A stretch of DNA of 53,145 nucleotides, from positions 1 to 53,145 of the forward strand of contig JBFGNS010000009.1 in the NCBI GenBank assembly GCA_041574955.1, given 5' to 3'. Both the position numbers and the translations under genes were made by a program. Below are positions 14,979 to 23,871 of the stretch, in pieces. The notes beneath the pieces are model-generated. The model saw only the letters and a list, made by a program, of their open reading frames with translations. It was not told where the DNA came from and did not search any database. Numbering within the stretch: the stretch's first letter is position 1; each line of letters opens with the position of its first letter. This stretch comes from CALZJC01 sp041574955 (GTDB lineage: Bacteria > Acidobacteriota > Thermoanaerobaculia > Multivoradales > JAHEKO01).

Positions 14979-16214
14979 ATGCGCGATCGGCTCCTGGCAG
15001 CAACCGTGCTGGTGCTCGTGGCGACCGCCGGCGGCGCCGCCGACTGGCCGCAGTATCGAGGCCCGCAGCGGCTGGGCGTCGCCGCGCAGGCGGATCTGCT
15101 CGACGGCTGGCCGGAGGACGGGCCGCGGGTCGCCTGGCGGCGGTCGATCGGTGGCGGCTACTCGTCGGTGGCGGCGGTCGGCGACCGCCTGTTCACGCTC
15201 GACACCGACGGTGCCGAGGAGGCCGTGCTGGCGCTCGACGCCGCCACCGGCGACACCCTGTGGCGCGTCCCGATCGGGCCGTTCGTCCAGGCCGAGCTCG
15301 AGGACGGCGGCCCGCGCTCGACGCCCGCGGTGGCGGGCGGCACGGTCTACGCCGTCAGCTCGCAAGCCAGGCTGGTGGCGCTGGCGGCGGCGGACGGCGC
15401 GCTGCGCTGGCAGCACGACCTCACCGCCTGGGGACCGGTACCGCGCTTCGGCTACGCCACCTCGCCGCTGGTCGAGGGGCGTCTGGTCGTGGTGCTCGCC
15501 GGCCAGCGGGGCGAGGAGCCGGGGGTGGTCGCGTTCGACCGTGAGACCGGCGAGCTGGCGTGGCAGGCGCTGTCCGGACCAGCCGGCTACACCTCGGTAG
15601 TGGCGGTCGAGCTGGCTGGCGTTCGACAGCTCGTCCTGTCGCTGTTCGAGGCGGTCGTCGGCCTGTCGCTCGAGGGCGAGCTGCTGTGGCGCTACGATAC
15701 CGAGCCCCACGCCGCGATTCCGATGCCGGTGGTGGTGCCGCCGGACGGGGTCTTCGTGTCCAGCTCGGAGGATGCCTTCGGCGGGGTGCTGCTGCGGGTG
15801 GCGCGTCACGACGACGGCTTCCGGGTGACGGAAGCGTGGAAGCAGCGGCTGATGCGGAACCACTTCAACAGCTCGCTGGCGGTGGACGGCGCGCTGTACG
15901 GCTTCGACAACGGCACCCTGCGCTGCCTGGACGCCACCACCGGTGAGCGGCTGTGGGCCAAGCGCGGCTTCGGCAAGGGCTCGCTGGTGGCCGCCGGCAA
16001 GCTGCTCTTCGTGCTGGGCGACGACGGCACGGTGGCGCTGGTCCACGCCGACCGCCAGGGCTACCGCGAGGCGGGCCGTATCCAGGCGATGCGCGGGCGG
16101 GCGTGGACCGAGCCGGCGCTGGCCGGCGGCCACCTCTACCTGCGCGACTTCGACGAGCTGGTGAGCCTCGACCTGCGCCGCCCGGCCGCGCCGGCGGAGG
16201 TGGCGACACCGTGA
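14979..16214 (+). CDS. Secreted PQQ-type beta-propeller protein
   Basis: 411 residues. Signal peptide MRDRLLAATVLVLVATAGGAA, then DWPQYRGPQRLGV, the usual opening of outer-membrane-assembly/PQQ-like propellers. Blade motifs recur: VLALDAATGDTLWRVPIG, LVALAAADGALRWQHDL, VVAFDRETGELAWQAL, LRCLDATTGERLWAKRGFGKG. Likely a periplasmic seven-bladed propeller. There are no obvious quinoprotein dehydrogenase active-site residues, so a binding or scaffold role is as likely as catalysis. It overlaps the next gene by 4 nt (GTGA), indicating translational coupling. Confidence 0.88.
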   Translation: MRDRLLAATVLVLVATAGGAADWPQYRGPQRLGVAAQADLLDGWPEDGPRVAWRRSIGGGYSSVAAVGDRLFTLDTDGAEEAVLALDAATGDTLWRVPIGPFVQAELEDGGPRSTPAVAGGTVYAVSSQARLVALAAADGALRWQHDLTAWGPVPRFGYATSPLVEGRLVVVLAGQRGEEPGVVAFDRETGELAWQALSGPAGYTSVVAVELAGVRQLVLSLFEAVVGLSLEGELLWRYDTEPHAAIPMPVVVPPDGVFVSSSEDAFGGVLLRVARHDDGFRVTEAWKQRLMRNHFNSSLAVDGALYGFDNGTLRCLDATTGERLWAKRGFGKGSLVAAGKLLFVLGDDGTVALVHADRQGYREAGRIQAMRGRAWTEPALAGGHLYLRDFDELVSLDLRRPAAPAEVATP

Positions 16215-16963
16215 GGCGGCTGCCCGCTCTCGCCCTCGCCGCGCTGGCGGCGGCGGCCGCCTCGCCGGCCGCCACGGAGGAGCTGACCGTCGAGGCGGTG
16301 GTGGAGCGGTACGCCGCGGCTCGCGGCGGTGTGGCGCGCTGGCAGCGCCTCCGCTCGCTCGAGCTGACCGGCACCTATGCCGCCTTCAGCTACCGCCACC
16401 CGTTCACCCTCATACGCGCACGCCCCGACCTCTACCGGCTGGACTTCACCCTGCTCGACCGGCCGGCGGTACGCGCCCGCGACGCGCAGGGCCCCTGGTG
16501 GCTCCACCGCCTGCTGCAGCCCGAGGCGGCGAGGATCGAGGACGGCCCCTACCGTGGCCAGCTGGAGCGCGAGGCCACCTTCGAGCCGCCGCTGCTCGCC
16601 GCCGCCGGCAGGGGGATCGCGGTTTCCCTGCTGGGCCCGGGCGAGATCGACGGAGTCGAGACGGTGGATGTCGAGCTGACCTTCCCGGGCGGCGCCCGCG
16701 AGGTCTGGCACCTGGACGCCGCGAGCTGGCTCGAGGTGGCCGTCGACAGCGAGGTCGTGGACCACACCCAGGGTGCCGCCCCGATCCGCCAGCGCGCCTT
16801 CTACGACGACTTCCGCGAAGTCGACGGGGTGGTGCTGCCGTTTCTGGTGGAGATCGAGTTCGGGGCCCGACTCGAGTCGATGGCGGTCGAGTCGGTGCGG
16901 CTGGACCCCGATCTGGACCCGGCGCGCTTCAGCCCGCCGGCCACGGCCGCCCCTGTCGAGTGA
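16211..16963 (+). CDS. LolA/outer-membrane lipoprotein-sorting-like periplasmic protein
   Basis: 250 residues, GTG start inside the preceding stop (GTGA). Signal peptide (VRRLPALALAALAAAAASPAA), then VVERYAAARGGVARWQRLRSL, a helix common to LolA-like and zinc-protease-associated periplasmic proteins, and an 11-strand-like beta pattern (LYRLDFTLLDRPAVRARD, VEVAVDSEVVDH, RAFYDDFREVDGVVLPFLVEIEF). This shape fits the LolA/LppX fold, which holds a hydrophobic ligand. No real function can be assigned. It is coupled to the PQQ propeller gene, so the two may act together. Confidence 0.75.
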   Translation: MRRLPALALAALAAAAASPAATEELTVEAVVERYAAARGGVARWQRLRSLELTGTYAAFSYRHPFTLIRARPDLYRLDFTLLDRPAVRARDAQGPWWLHRLLQPEAARIEDGPYRGQLEREATFEPPLLAAAGRGIAVSLLGPGEIDGVETVDVELTFPGGAREVWHLDAASWLEVAVDSEVVDHTQGAAPIRQRAFYDDFREVDGVVLPFLVEIEFGARLESMAVESVRLDPDLDPARFSPPATAAPVE

Positions 16964-16970
16964 GGCCGGC

Positions 16971-18065
16971 TCAGCCCGTGCCGCCGGCGGCCGCCGCCGG
17001 GCGGTCGGGCAGGAACGGCTCGAGCGCCGCCGGGGTGACCCTGCGCGCGATCCCTTCCGCCACCAGCTCGCCCAGCGCGGGAGCAAACTTGAAGCCGTGC
17101 CCCGAGCCGCCGGTCACCAGCCACGCGCCCGGTTGGGCCGCCAGGGGGCCGGCCGAGAACCGAAGATCGCCGGTGTTGGTGTAGAGGCAGACGGCGGAGC
17201 GCCGCCAGCGGCCCGCGGCCGGCGGCAGGTAGCGGGCCATCAACCGCTGTACCGCCTCGATCTCCGCGGGCGCCACCGCCCGCTCGACCGTTTCGACGTC
17301 GAAGGCGGCCCCACCGTGGTGCAGCGCCGCCTTGACGCCGTCGCCCAGGTCGGGCAGGCCGTACCAGATCCGGCCGTCGGCGAGCTGCCACACGAAGACC
17401 GGCAGCCGGTCCGGGCCGCAGCCCGCCTCGGCCGGCTCGAACCAGTGCTGGACCTGGCGGGCGACGGCCAGCGGCGGCGCCAGCTGCCCGGACCACGGCC
17501 CCAGCGCCAGCACCAGGCTGCCGGCGGTGACGCGCCCACGCGGCGTGGCCAGCTCGAAGCTGCCGCCGGCGGCGCTCCACGACTCGAGCGGACAGTCGAA
17601 CCACAGCTCGGCGCCGGCGGCCGCGGCGCGCTCGAGCAGCGCCGTCAGGCACGCCTCGAGCCGCAGCACCCCGGCCTCCGGATCGGACACCGCCACCTGC
17701 CCCGACGGCAGGCGGAACGCCGGCCGGCGTCGCCGGAGCTGGTCGGCGTCGAGCAGCTCGTGGCGCAGCCCGTGCCGCTCCGCGCTGTCGAGCGCACCGG
17801 CGACCAGCGTGCCGTCGGGCTCCCCCAGGGTCAGGCCGCCGGTGGTCAGCAGCAGCTCCCGCCCGCTCTCCTCCGCCAGCGCCCGCCAGCCGGCGAAGGC
17901 GCGCTCGACCAGCTCGCCGTACAGCGCGCCCTCGGCGTAGACCCGCCGGATGATGCGGCTCCCGCCGTGGCTCGAGCCGAGCGCGTGCGGCGGACGGTAG
18001 CGGTCGAGCGCCACGGTGCGAAGGCCGCGTTTGGCGAGCGCGGCGGCGGTGGCGCTGCCGAACAC
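16971..18065 (-). CDS. FAD-dependent amine oxidase (N-methyltryptophan/sarcosine oxidase-like)
   Basis: At least 364 residues. FAD-dependent oxidoreductase of the DAO superfamily: LRTVALDRYRPPHALGSSHGGSRIIR (FAD contact, SSHGGSRIIR is typical of MTOX/MSOX), VFVWQLADGRIWYGLPD, and the C-terminal VTGGSGHGFKFAPALGELVAEGI. Expected to demethylate N-methyl amino acids, releasing formaldehyde and H2O2. The start is a problem: from GTG 18065 the protein begins inside the glycine motif. The open frame continues upstream and encodes FDVAVAGLGVFGSATA, a complete GxGxxG, up to about 18098, but without ATG, GTG or TTG. The real start may be non-standard, or the sequence may contain an error. It follows the efflux operon on the same strand. 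Confidence 0.83.
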   Translation of the reverse strand: MFGSATAAALAKRGLRTVALDRYRPPHALGSSHGGSRIIRRVYAEGALYGELVERAFAGWRALAEESGRELLLTTGGLTLGEPDGTLVAGALDSAERHGLRHELLDADQLRRRRPAFRLPSGQVAVSDPEAGVLRLEACLTALLERAAAAGAELWFDCPLESWSAAGGSFELATPRGRVTAGSLVLALGPWSGQLAPPLAVARQVQHWFEPAEAGCGPDRLPVFVWQLADGRIWYGLPDLGDGVKAALHHGGAAFDVETVERAVAPAEIEAVQRLMARYLPPAAGRWRRSAVCLYTNTGDLRFSAGPLAAQPGAWLVTGGSGHGFKFAPALGELVAEGIARRVTPAALEPFLPDRPAAAAGGTG

Positions 18066-18111
18066 CCCGAGGCCGGCGACGGCGACGTCGAAAGCGGCGT
18101 TGCGGCCGGTG

Positions 18112-19335
18112 CTACTCGTAGCGCAGCGCCTCGATCGGATCGAGCTGAGCCGCCTTGCCGGCCGGGTAGATGCCGAAGAAGATCCCCACCAGGGCCGAGA
18201 ATCCGAAAGCCAGGGCGATCGCCCACAGCGGCACGAACGCCGCCGGCCAGTCGCCCGGCAGGATGCCGGCCACCAGGGCTCCGATGCCGTAGCCGATCGA
18301 CACGCCCAGGGCGCCGCCGACCAGCGACAGGGTGACCGCCTCGATCAGGAACTGCACCAGGATGTCCTGCCGGCGGGCGCCGACCGACTTGCGGATGCCG
18401 ATCTCGCGCGTGCGCTCGGTCACCGACACCAGCATGATGTTCATGATGCCGATGCCGCCCACCAGCAGCGCCACACCCACCACCGCCGCCACCACCGCCG
18501 TCACGCTGCCCAGGATTGAGTTCACGCTGCGCACGATCTCGTCCTGCAGCAGGACCTGGAAGTCGTCTTCGTCGTCGGGTCCGATTCGGTGGCGCTGGCG
18601 CAGCAGCCGTGCGATCGAGTCCCTCACCTGCTCGGTGACGGTGGCGTCACGCGCCTGCAGCCGCAGCTGCACCTGGTCGGCCGCACGCCGGCCGAACAGC
18701 TGGAGCGAGGTGTCGAACGGGATGAACACCAGGTCGTCGATGTTCTGGCCGATGAACTGGCCGCGCTCCTCCATCACGCCGATGACCGTCGCCGGCAGCG
18801 ACCCGACGTAGATCTCCTTGCCCACCGGGTTGGCGCCCAGCCGCAGCTCCTGCACCACCTCCTCGCCGACCACCGCTACCTTGCGCCGGTGGGCGAGGTC
18901 GATGGCGGAGAAGAAGCGGCCCCGGTCGACGGCGTGGTTGGATACGTCGGGCCAGTCGCCGTTGACTCCCAGCACCAGGGTGTCGTGCTGGCGCTGACGG
19001 TACTTGACGGTCTCGGGACCGAGCACCACCGGCGTGATCAACCGCACTCCCGGCACCTGCTCGCGGATCGCCTGGCCGTCCTCCCAGGTGAGCTTCACCT
19101 GCTTGGCCACCACGCCGGGACCCTGCTGGCTCTGCTGGTTGGGCAGCACCATCATGTAGGTGGCGCCGACGCCCTGGAACTGCTGGTTGATGACGTGCTG
19201 CAGACCCTGGACGATCGACACCACCGCGATCACCGCGGCGACCCCGATGATGATCCCCAGCGTGGTCAGCACCGAGCGCATCTTGTTGGCCCACAGCGCG
19301 CGGAAGGCGATGCGGAAGTTCTCGCTGAAGATCAT
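18112..19335 (-). CDS. MacB-like ABC transporter permease
   Basis: 407 residues. The pattern is one N-terminal transmembrane helix (NKMRSVLTTLGIIIGVAAVIAVVSI), a large MacB periplasmic core domain, and three C-terminal helices with the FtsX hallmark VGGIGIMNIMLVSVTERTREIGIRKSVGA. It is the permease of a type VII/MacB mechanotransmission system; the ATPase is a separate gene upstream (19332-20033), with which it overlaps by 4 nt (ATGA). With TolC and the adaptor in the same operon, it should form an inner-to-outer-membrane efflux or export pump. Substrate unknown (macrolides, peptides, lipoproteins and siderophores are known for relatives). Confidence 0.92.
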   Translation of the reverse strand: MIFSENFRIAFRALWANKMRSVLTTLGIIIGVAAVIAVVSIVQGLQHVINQQFQGVGATYMMVLPNQQSQQGPGVVAKQVKLTWEDGQAIREQVPGVRLITPVVLGPETVKYRQRQHDTLVLGVNGDWPDVSNHAVDRGRFFSAIDLAHRRKVAVVGEEVVQELRLGANPVGKEIYVGSLPATVIGVMEERGQFIGQNIDDLVFIPFDTSLQLFGRRAADQVQLRLQARDATVTEQVRDSIARLLRQRHRIGPDDEDDFQVLLQDEIVRSVNSILGSVTAVVAAVVGVALLVGGIGIMNIMLVSVTERTREIGIRKSVGARRQDILVQFLIEAVTLSLVGGALGVSIGYGIGALVAGILPGDWPAAFVPLWAIALAFGFSALVGIFFGIYPAGKAAQLDPIEALRYE

Positions 19336-20033
19336 CGTGGCTCCTCCCGCGCCGCGGGCGCCACGTCCTCCACCACCCTGCCGTCGCGCAGCATCACCTG
19401 CCGGCGGGAGTGGCGCGCGATGTCCGACTCGTGGGTCACCAGGATCACCGTGTTACCGCCGTCGTGCAAGGCGTCGAACAGCTCGATGATCTCCTGCGAG
19501 GTGACCGAGTCCAGGTTGCCGGTGGGCTCGTCGGCGAGCAGGATCGAGGGGTCGTTGACCAGCGCACGGGCGATCGCCACCCGCTGCCGCTGGCCCCCCG
19601 ACAGCTCGTTCGGCTGGTGGTGGGACCGATCGGCCAGCCCCACCCGCGCCAGCGCCTCGCTCGCCCGCTGACGGCGCTCGCGCCGGGCGACGCCGGCGTA
19701 GATCAGCGGCAGCTCGACGTTGTGCAGGGCGCTGGTGCGCGGCAGCAGGTTGAAAGTCTGGAAGACGAAGCCGATCTCGCGGTTGCGGATCGCCGCCAGC
19801 TCCGAGTCGCCGAGCTCTGCCACCGAGGTGCCGTTCAGCACGTAGCTGCCGGAGCTCGGCCGGTCGAGGCAGCCGATGACGTTCATCAGGGTCGACTTGC
19901 CGCTGCCCGAGGCGCCCATGATGGCAACGTAGTCGCCCTCTTCGATCTCCAGATCCAGCCCGTCCAGGGCGCGCACCCGCTCGGCGCCCATGTCGTAGAC
20001 CTTGTGGACGTCCCGGATCTCGATCAGCGGCAT
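19332..20033 (-). CDS. MacB/LolD-type ABC ATPase
   Basis: 233 residues. Complete nucleotide-binding domain: Walker A GASGSGKST, Q-loop QTFNLLPRTSA, signature LSGGQRQR, Walker B ILLADEPTGNLD, H-loop VTHESD. The DEPTGNLD ending is typical of LolD/MacB ATPases. It powers the permease that follows. The start ATG 20033 is 1 nt after the stop of the adaptor gene. Confidence 0.93.
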   Translation of the reverse strand: MPLIEIRDVHKVYDMGAERVRALDGLDLEIEEGDYVAIMGASGSGKSTLMNVIGCLDRPSSGSYVLNGTSVAELGDSELAAIRNREIGFVFQTFNLLPRTSALHNVELPLIYAGVARRERRQRASEALARVGLADRSHHQPNELSGGQRQRVAIARALVNDPSILLADEPTGNLDSVTSQEIIELFDALHDGGNTVILVTHESDIARHSRRQVMLRDGRVVEDVAPAAREEPR

Positions 20034-20034
20034 C

Positions 20035-21270
20035 TCACTCTTCCTCGTCCTCGTCTCCTTCCTCGCCGTCGCCGTCCTTCGAGCGCTCGCGTACCGGGTC
20101 GCCGTGCTCGATCTCCTTGAGGCGGCGGTAGGGGCCGGTGACCACGCGGTCGCCGTCGCCGAGGCCGTTCACGATCTCGACGTGGGTGGTGTCCGACAGC
20201 CCGGTCTCGACGGTCTGCTGGCGCACCGTACCGTCATCCTCGACCACGAACACGGCCTGCACCTCCTCGGCGTCGTCGAGCGGCTCGCCGTCGTCGTCGA
20301 GCGGCAGCCGCTCCACCACCGCCTGGATCGGGACCACCAGGGCGTCGTCGTGCTCCGCGGTCTTGATCTCGGCGCGCACCGACATGCCGGCGCGCAGCTC
20401 GTGGTCGGGCTGGTCGAGCAGCAGCTTGACCTTGAAGAAGGTGACGTCCGGCTGCTGCGGGCGGCTGAAGCCCGAGCTGCCGATCTCGACCACCCGGCCG
20501 GTGTAGACGCGGTCGGCGAGGGCGTCGACCGTCAGCGTCCCGGCCTGGCCGAGCTCGAGGTAGGCCACCGCCGTCTCGTCGACGTCGATCTCGGCCAGGA
20601 TCTCGGACAGGTCGGCGATCACCCCGATGATCGAAGCAGGGTTGTTCATCGTGCCCGAAACCACCACCTCGCCCTCCTCGGCGCCGAGCTCGATGACGCG
20701 GCCGGTCAGGGGGGCGAAGATCGTGGTCTTGGCCAGGTCGTCACGCGCCTTCTCCAGGCTCGCCGCCGCCTGCACCACCGCCTGCTCGGCCTGCTCGAGC
20801 CGCAGCTCGGCCGAGGCGCGGGCCAGCTCCGCCGCCTCGAGCTGCTCACCCGAGGCGATCAGCTCGCTCGCCAGCCGCTGCTGCCGGCGCAGCTTGAGCT
20901 CCGCGTCCTTGAGGTCGATCTCGGCCTGGCGCTGCCGCGAGCGGGCGATGCCGAGCTCGGCGCGGGCCCGGTCGCGCGCCGCCACGAACGCCTCTTTCTC
21001 GAGCTCCAGGAACGGCTGGCCGGACTCGATGCGGTCGCCCTCCCCGACGTACAGCTTCTCGATCTTGCCGATGACGTGGGCCGAGATGTTGACCTTGACC
21101 CGCGGGTCGATCCGTCCGCTCTCCTTGACGATGCGGGCGATCGGCCGGCGCTCGACCGGCTCGATGTAGACCCGCACCCCCTTGGGACCGCCCTGGCCCT
21201 TGATGCTGGCGAAGACCACCAGACCGAGCAGCGCGGCGACGCCGATTCCGATGAGGATCTTGCGGTTCAC
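20035..21270 (-). CDS. HlyD/MacA-type periplasmic adaptor (membrane fusion protein)
   Basis: 411 residues, GTG start preceded by AAGGGAG. N-terminal anchor (ILIGIGVAALLGLVVFASI), barrel-sandwich half with VKVNISAHVIGKIEKLYVGEGDRIESGQPFLELE, a long alpha-hairpin (about 90-180), lipoyl half FAPLTGRVIELGAEEGEVV, then the beta-barrel domain. It bridges MacB permease and TolC. The C-terminus ends in an unusual run of Asp/Glu/Gly (DGDGEEGDEDEEE), absent from classic MacA. The operon order is tolC, Yip1, adaptor, ATPase, permease. Confidence 0.92.
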   Translation of the reverse strand: MNRKILIGIGVAALLGLVVFASIKGQGGPKGVRVYIEPVERRPIARIVKESGRIDPRVKVNISAHVIGKIEKLYVGEGDRIESGQPFLELEKEAFVAARDRARAELGIARSRQRQAEIDLKDAELKLRRQQRLASELIASGEQLEAAELARASAELRLEQAEQAVVQAAASLEKARDDLAKTTIFAPLTGRVIELGAEEGEVVVSGTMNNPASIIGVIADLSEILAEIDVDETAVAYLELGQAGTLTVDALADRVYTGRVVEIGSSGFSRPQQPDVTFFKVKLLLDQPDHELRAGMSVRAEIKTAEHDDALVVPIQAVVERLPLDDDGEPLDDAEEVQAVFVVEDDGTVRQQTVETGLSDTTHVEIVNGLGDGDRVVTGPYRRLKEIEHGDPVRERSKDGDGEEGDEDEEE

Positions 21271-21322
21271 GGACTCCCTTTCCCCGCGACGCCGACGGGC
21301 AGGCGCGGCGGATGGCGCGCGG

Positions 21323-22027
21323 TCAGCTGAAGATCGAGACCCAGCCCACCTTGATCAGCACCCACACCACCCACAGGCCGCCGACCGTGAAGCCCGCCGT
21401 GGCGCGCGACGTGCGGGCCACCACGGCGAAGCCGACCGCCAGTAGGGCGACCGTCCAGAGAGAGAACAGGTCGACGCTGGCGAGCAGCGTGCGTACCGCG
21501 GTGCCGGTCTCCTCGCCGGCCAGAACGCCGAGGTTCGAGGCCAGCACGCTGCCGGTCTTGATGTCGTCGTAGCTGAACTCCGAGCGCGTCAGGATGATCG
21601 GCAGCGAGATCAGGCCGGCGACAGCGGTTGGCATCATCGCGTGCACCGTGGTGGACAGGCTGCTCTTGTAGGGGAGCTCGCCCCCCAGCAGCTTGAACAC
21701 GACCCACAGGACGAGCGCCACCAGCAGGTAGCCGGCAGGCAGGAAGACTACGGAGCCGAGAATCGCGAACAGCCAGCCGAACTTCTCCTGCATCTCCACG
21801 CCCTGCTCGATCTGCTCCTCGGAGACCTGCCGGCCGCCCTGGGCGATGGCCTCGCGCACCACCTCGTCCATGTCCATCTTCTGGGTCAGCAGCAGGCCGC
21901 TGGCCAGGCTGAGGATCACCAGCACGACCAGCGCCAGCAGCACGGTGGGCCGTTCACGGATCGCCTCGAAGGTCTGTTCCGGCGACAGCAGCACTGCCAC
22001 CAGCCGCCCGAAGCTCGAATCTCCCAT
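21323..22027 (-). CDS. Yip1-family multi-pass membrane protein
   Basis: 234 residues. ATG 22027 follows GGGAG. The N-terminus (LVAVLLSPEQTFEAIRERPTVLLALVVLVILS) is the Yip1-domain opening; five hydrophobic segments follow, with a soluble Glu-rich loop after the first (about 50-85). Bacterial Yip1 proteins have no settled role. Its place between tolC and the adaptor (about 40-50 bp gaps) suggests an accessory part of this efflux system, such as assembly or regulation, but this is inference. Confidence 0.82.
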   Translation of the reverse strand: MGDSSFGRLVAVLLSPEQTFEAIRERPTVLLALVVLVILSLASGLLLTQKMDMDEVVREAIAQGGRQVSEEQIEQGVEMQEKFGWLFAILGSVVFLPAGYLLVALVLWVVFKLLGGELPYKSSLSTTVHAMMPTAVAGLISLPIILTRSEFSYDDIKTGSVLASNLGVLAGEETGTAVRTLLASVDLFSLWTVALLAVGFAVVARTSRATAGFTVGGLWVVWVLIKVGWVSIFS

Positions 22028-22067
22028 CGTTGCTCTCCCGGTCGTGAGGGTCTCGCCCGAACGGTGC

Positions 22068-23762
22068 TCAGGCTTCGTCGCCGGTCGCTTCGCCCATCTC
22101 GTCGCCGGCCTCGGGCAGGTCGTCGATCACCACCTCGACGTCGCTCTCCTGCATCAGGGTGCCGAGAGCGCGGTAGTAGAGGATGAGAGCCTTGCGGTAG
22201 CCGGTGATGGCGTTGACCTCGCGGCTGCGCGCCCCGGTCAGGTCCTCTTGGATCTCGAGCACCCGGAAGCTGGTCGACATGCCGTTCTCGTACCGCTTCT
22301 GCTCGGCCTCGAGGTTGCGCTCCGCCAGCCGGCGCGAGACTCGCGCCGACTCGCGCGCCTGGGCCGCGGTATCCACGAAGCGGGCCAGCCGCCGCACCTC
22401 GGTGACCACCGCCAGCTCCTGGTCCGCCAGCTCCGCCTCGCCGCGCTCCACCGCCACCTCGGCAAGCGCCATCTGCGCCTTGCGCTCGCTGTTGCCGATC
22501 GGGTACGAGAAGTTGAGCCCGGCCGACCAGCCCTCGAAATCGGCGTCGGCTACCTGCTGCAGAGCGTCGCCGTAGCTGCCCGGCGCCTGGAACAGGATCT
22601 CGCCGGTGAAGAAGTCGCGCGAAGTGATGTCGCCACCCAGGCCGTTGAAGCCGTAGGTGACCGACAGGTTGAGCTGCGGCAGCACCTGGTTGCGGCGCAG
22701 GGCGGCGGTGATTGCCAGGTTCTCCTGGCCGCGGCGCAAGCTGCGCAGCTCGGGGCGCCGCTGGAGCGCCGTCACCACCGCCCGCTCCACGTCGAGCTGG
22801 ATGGGCTGGATCTCGGCCTCGGTCTCGGCCTCGATCGTCGCCGCCCAGGCCTCCGGGTGGTTCAGGTTGAGCAGCTGGCGCAACCGGTCTTCGGCGTCAC
22901 CGACCGCTCCCTGCGCGCGGATGATCTCCTCCTGGCGGGTGGCGATGCCGGCCTCGCTCTGCACCAGCTCGAGCGGCGCCAGCGTGCCGACCTCGACGCG
23001 CACCTTGTTCTGCTCGTGCAGCTTCTGGGCGAGCGCCAGCGACTCCTTGGCCACCCCCAGCTGGGCCTGCGCCTCGACCAGGTTCCAGTACCCTTCTTCT
23101 ACCTGTTGCAGCACGCTGATCACCTGGAGCTCGAAGCTCTCCTCGCTGATAGCGATGTTGTTGCGCGCGATGCGGATGCCGCTCTCGGTGGTGTCTCGCC
23201 CGCGGCCGCGCAGCAGCGGCTGCGAGAACGTCAGGTCGAAGTCGGTGCGGAAGCTGGGGTTGAGCAGGGCAAACGTGGAGTTGGTCTGGATCCGGCGGTT
23301 GTTGAAGTCGAGCGACGCCTGGCCACCGGTCGGCACCAGCCGGCTGAGGTTGAAGTTCCAGATCACACCCTCGGACTGCTGGACGTCGGCGCCGTCCAGG
23401 TTCGATGCCGCCGGCGAGGTCTCGTCGAACGCCGAGATGTCGGCACCGCTCTGGAAGTCGTAGATCCCCAGCGCCTCATCGAGCCGCAGCTCGGACTCGG
23501 AGCGGCGGTAGCGCTCGACCGACAGTGCCAGGTTGCGCTCGAGCGCCAGCTCGATCGCCTCGTCGAGGGTCAGCCTGAGAACCCCTTCGGCCAGCCTCAG
23601 ATCGGCCTCGGGTGCCACCTGGGCCACCGCGGTGTGCGCCGGGATGACCGCCACCGCGGACGGCGTCCAGGTCAGCGACGCGAGCAGGCACACCGCTCCC
23701 GTCAGGATCAGGATCGCCGCCCGTCGGCGGACGGAGTACGTCCTTGCTCGCTTCGTCGTCAT
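22068..23762 (-). CDS. TolC-family outer-membrane efflux protein
   Basis: 564 residues from ATG 23762, which has GAGGAG 7 nt upstream; earlier in-frame starts lack a signal peptide. N-terminal signal (RRRAAILILTGAVCLLASLTWTPSAVA). Two outer-membrane-efflux repeats with long helices and TolC-like motifs: LTLDEAIELALERNLALSVE, QVEEGYWNLVEAQAQLGVA, VEVGTLAPLELVQSEAGIATRQEE, LNLSVTYGFNGLGGD, MSTSFRVLEIQEDLTGARSREVNAITGYRKALILYYRALGTL. First gene of a five-gene tripartite pump operon. Its Asp/Glu-rich tail is typical for the family. Confidence 0.92.
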   Translation of the reverse strand: MTTKRARTYSVRRRAAILILTGAVCLLASLTWTPSAVAVIPAHTAVAQVAPEADLRLAEGVLRLTLDEAIELALERNLALSVERYRRSESELRLDEALGIYDFQSGADISAFDETSPAASNLDGADVQQSEGVIWNFNLSRLVPTGGQASLDFNNRRIQTNSTFALLNPSFRTDFDLTFSQPLLRGRGRDTTESGIRIARNNIAISEESFELQVISVLQQVEEGYWNLVEAQAQLGVAKESLALAQKLHEQNKVRVEVGTLAPLELVQSEAGIATRQEEIIRAQGAVGDAEDRLRQLLNLNHPEAWAATIEAETEAEIQPIQLDVERAVVTALQRRPELRSLRRGQENLAITAALRRNQVLPQLNLSVTYGFNGLGGDITSRDFFTGEILFQAPGSYGDALQQVADADFEGWSAGLNFSYPIGNSERKAQMALAEVAVERGEAELADQELAVVTEVRRLARFVDTAAQARESARVSRRLAERNLEAEQKRYENGMSTSFRVLEIQEDLTGARSREVNAITGYRKALILYYRALGTLMQESDVEVVIDDLPEAGDEMGEATGDEA

Positions 23763-23871
23763 CGCTAGCTCCTCGCCGTGCGAATGGTTGCTGAGGCTGG
23801 AAGAATCGCCGGACGGCGCTGGCCGCCCGAGCCCTTGTATGGTACGACGGCGATGGGCGAAAGTTCCAGGC

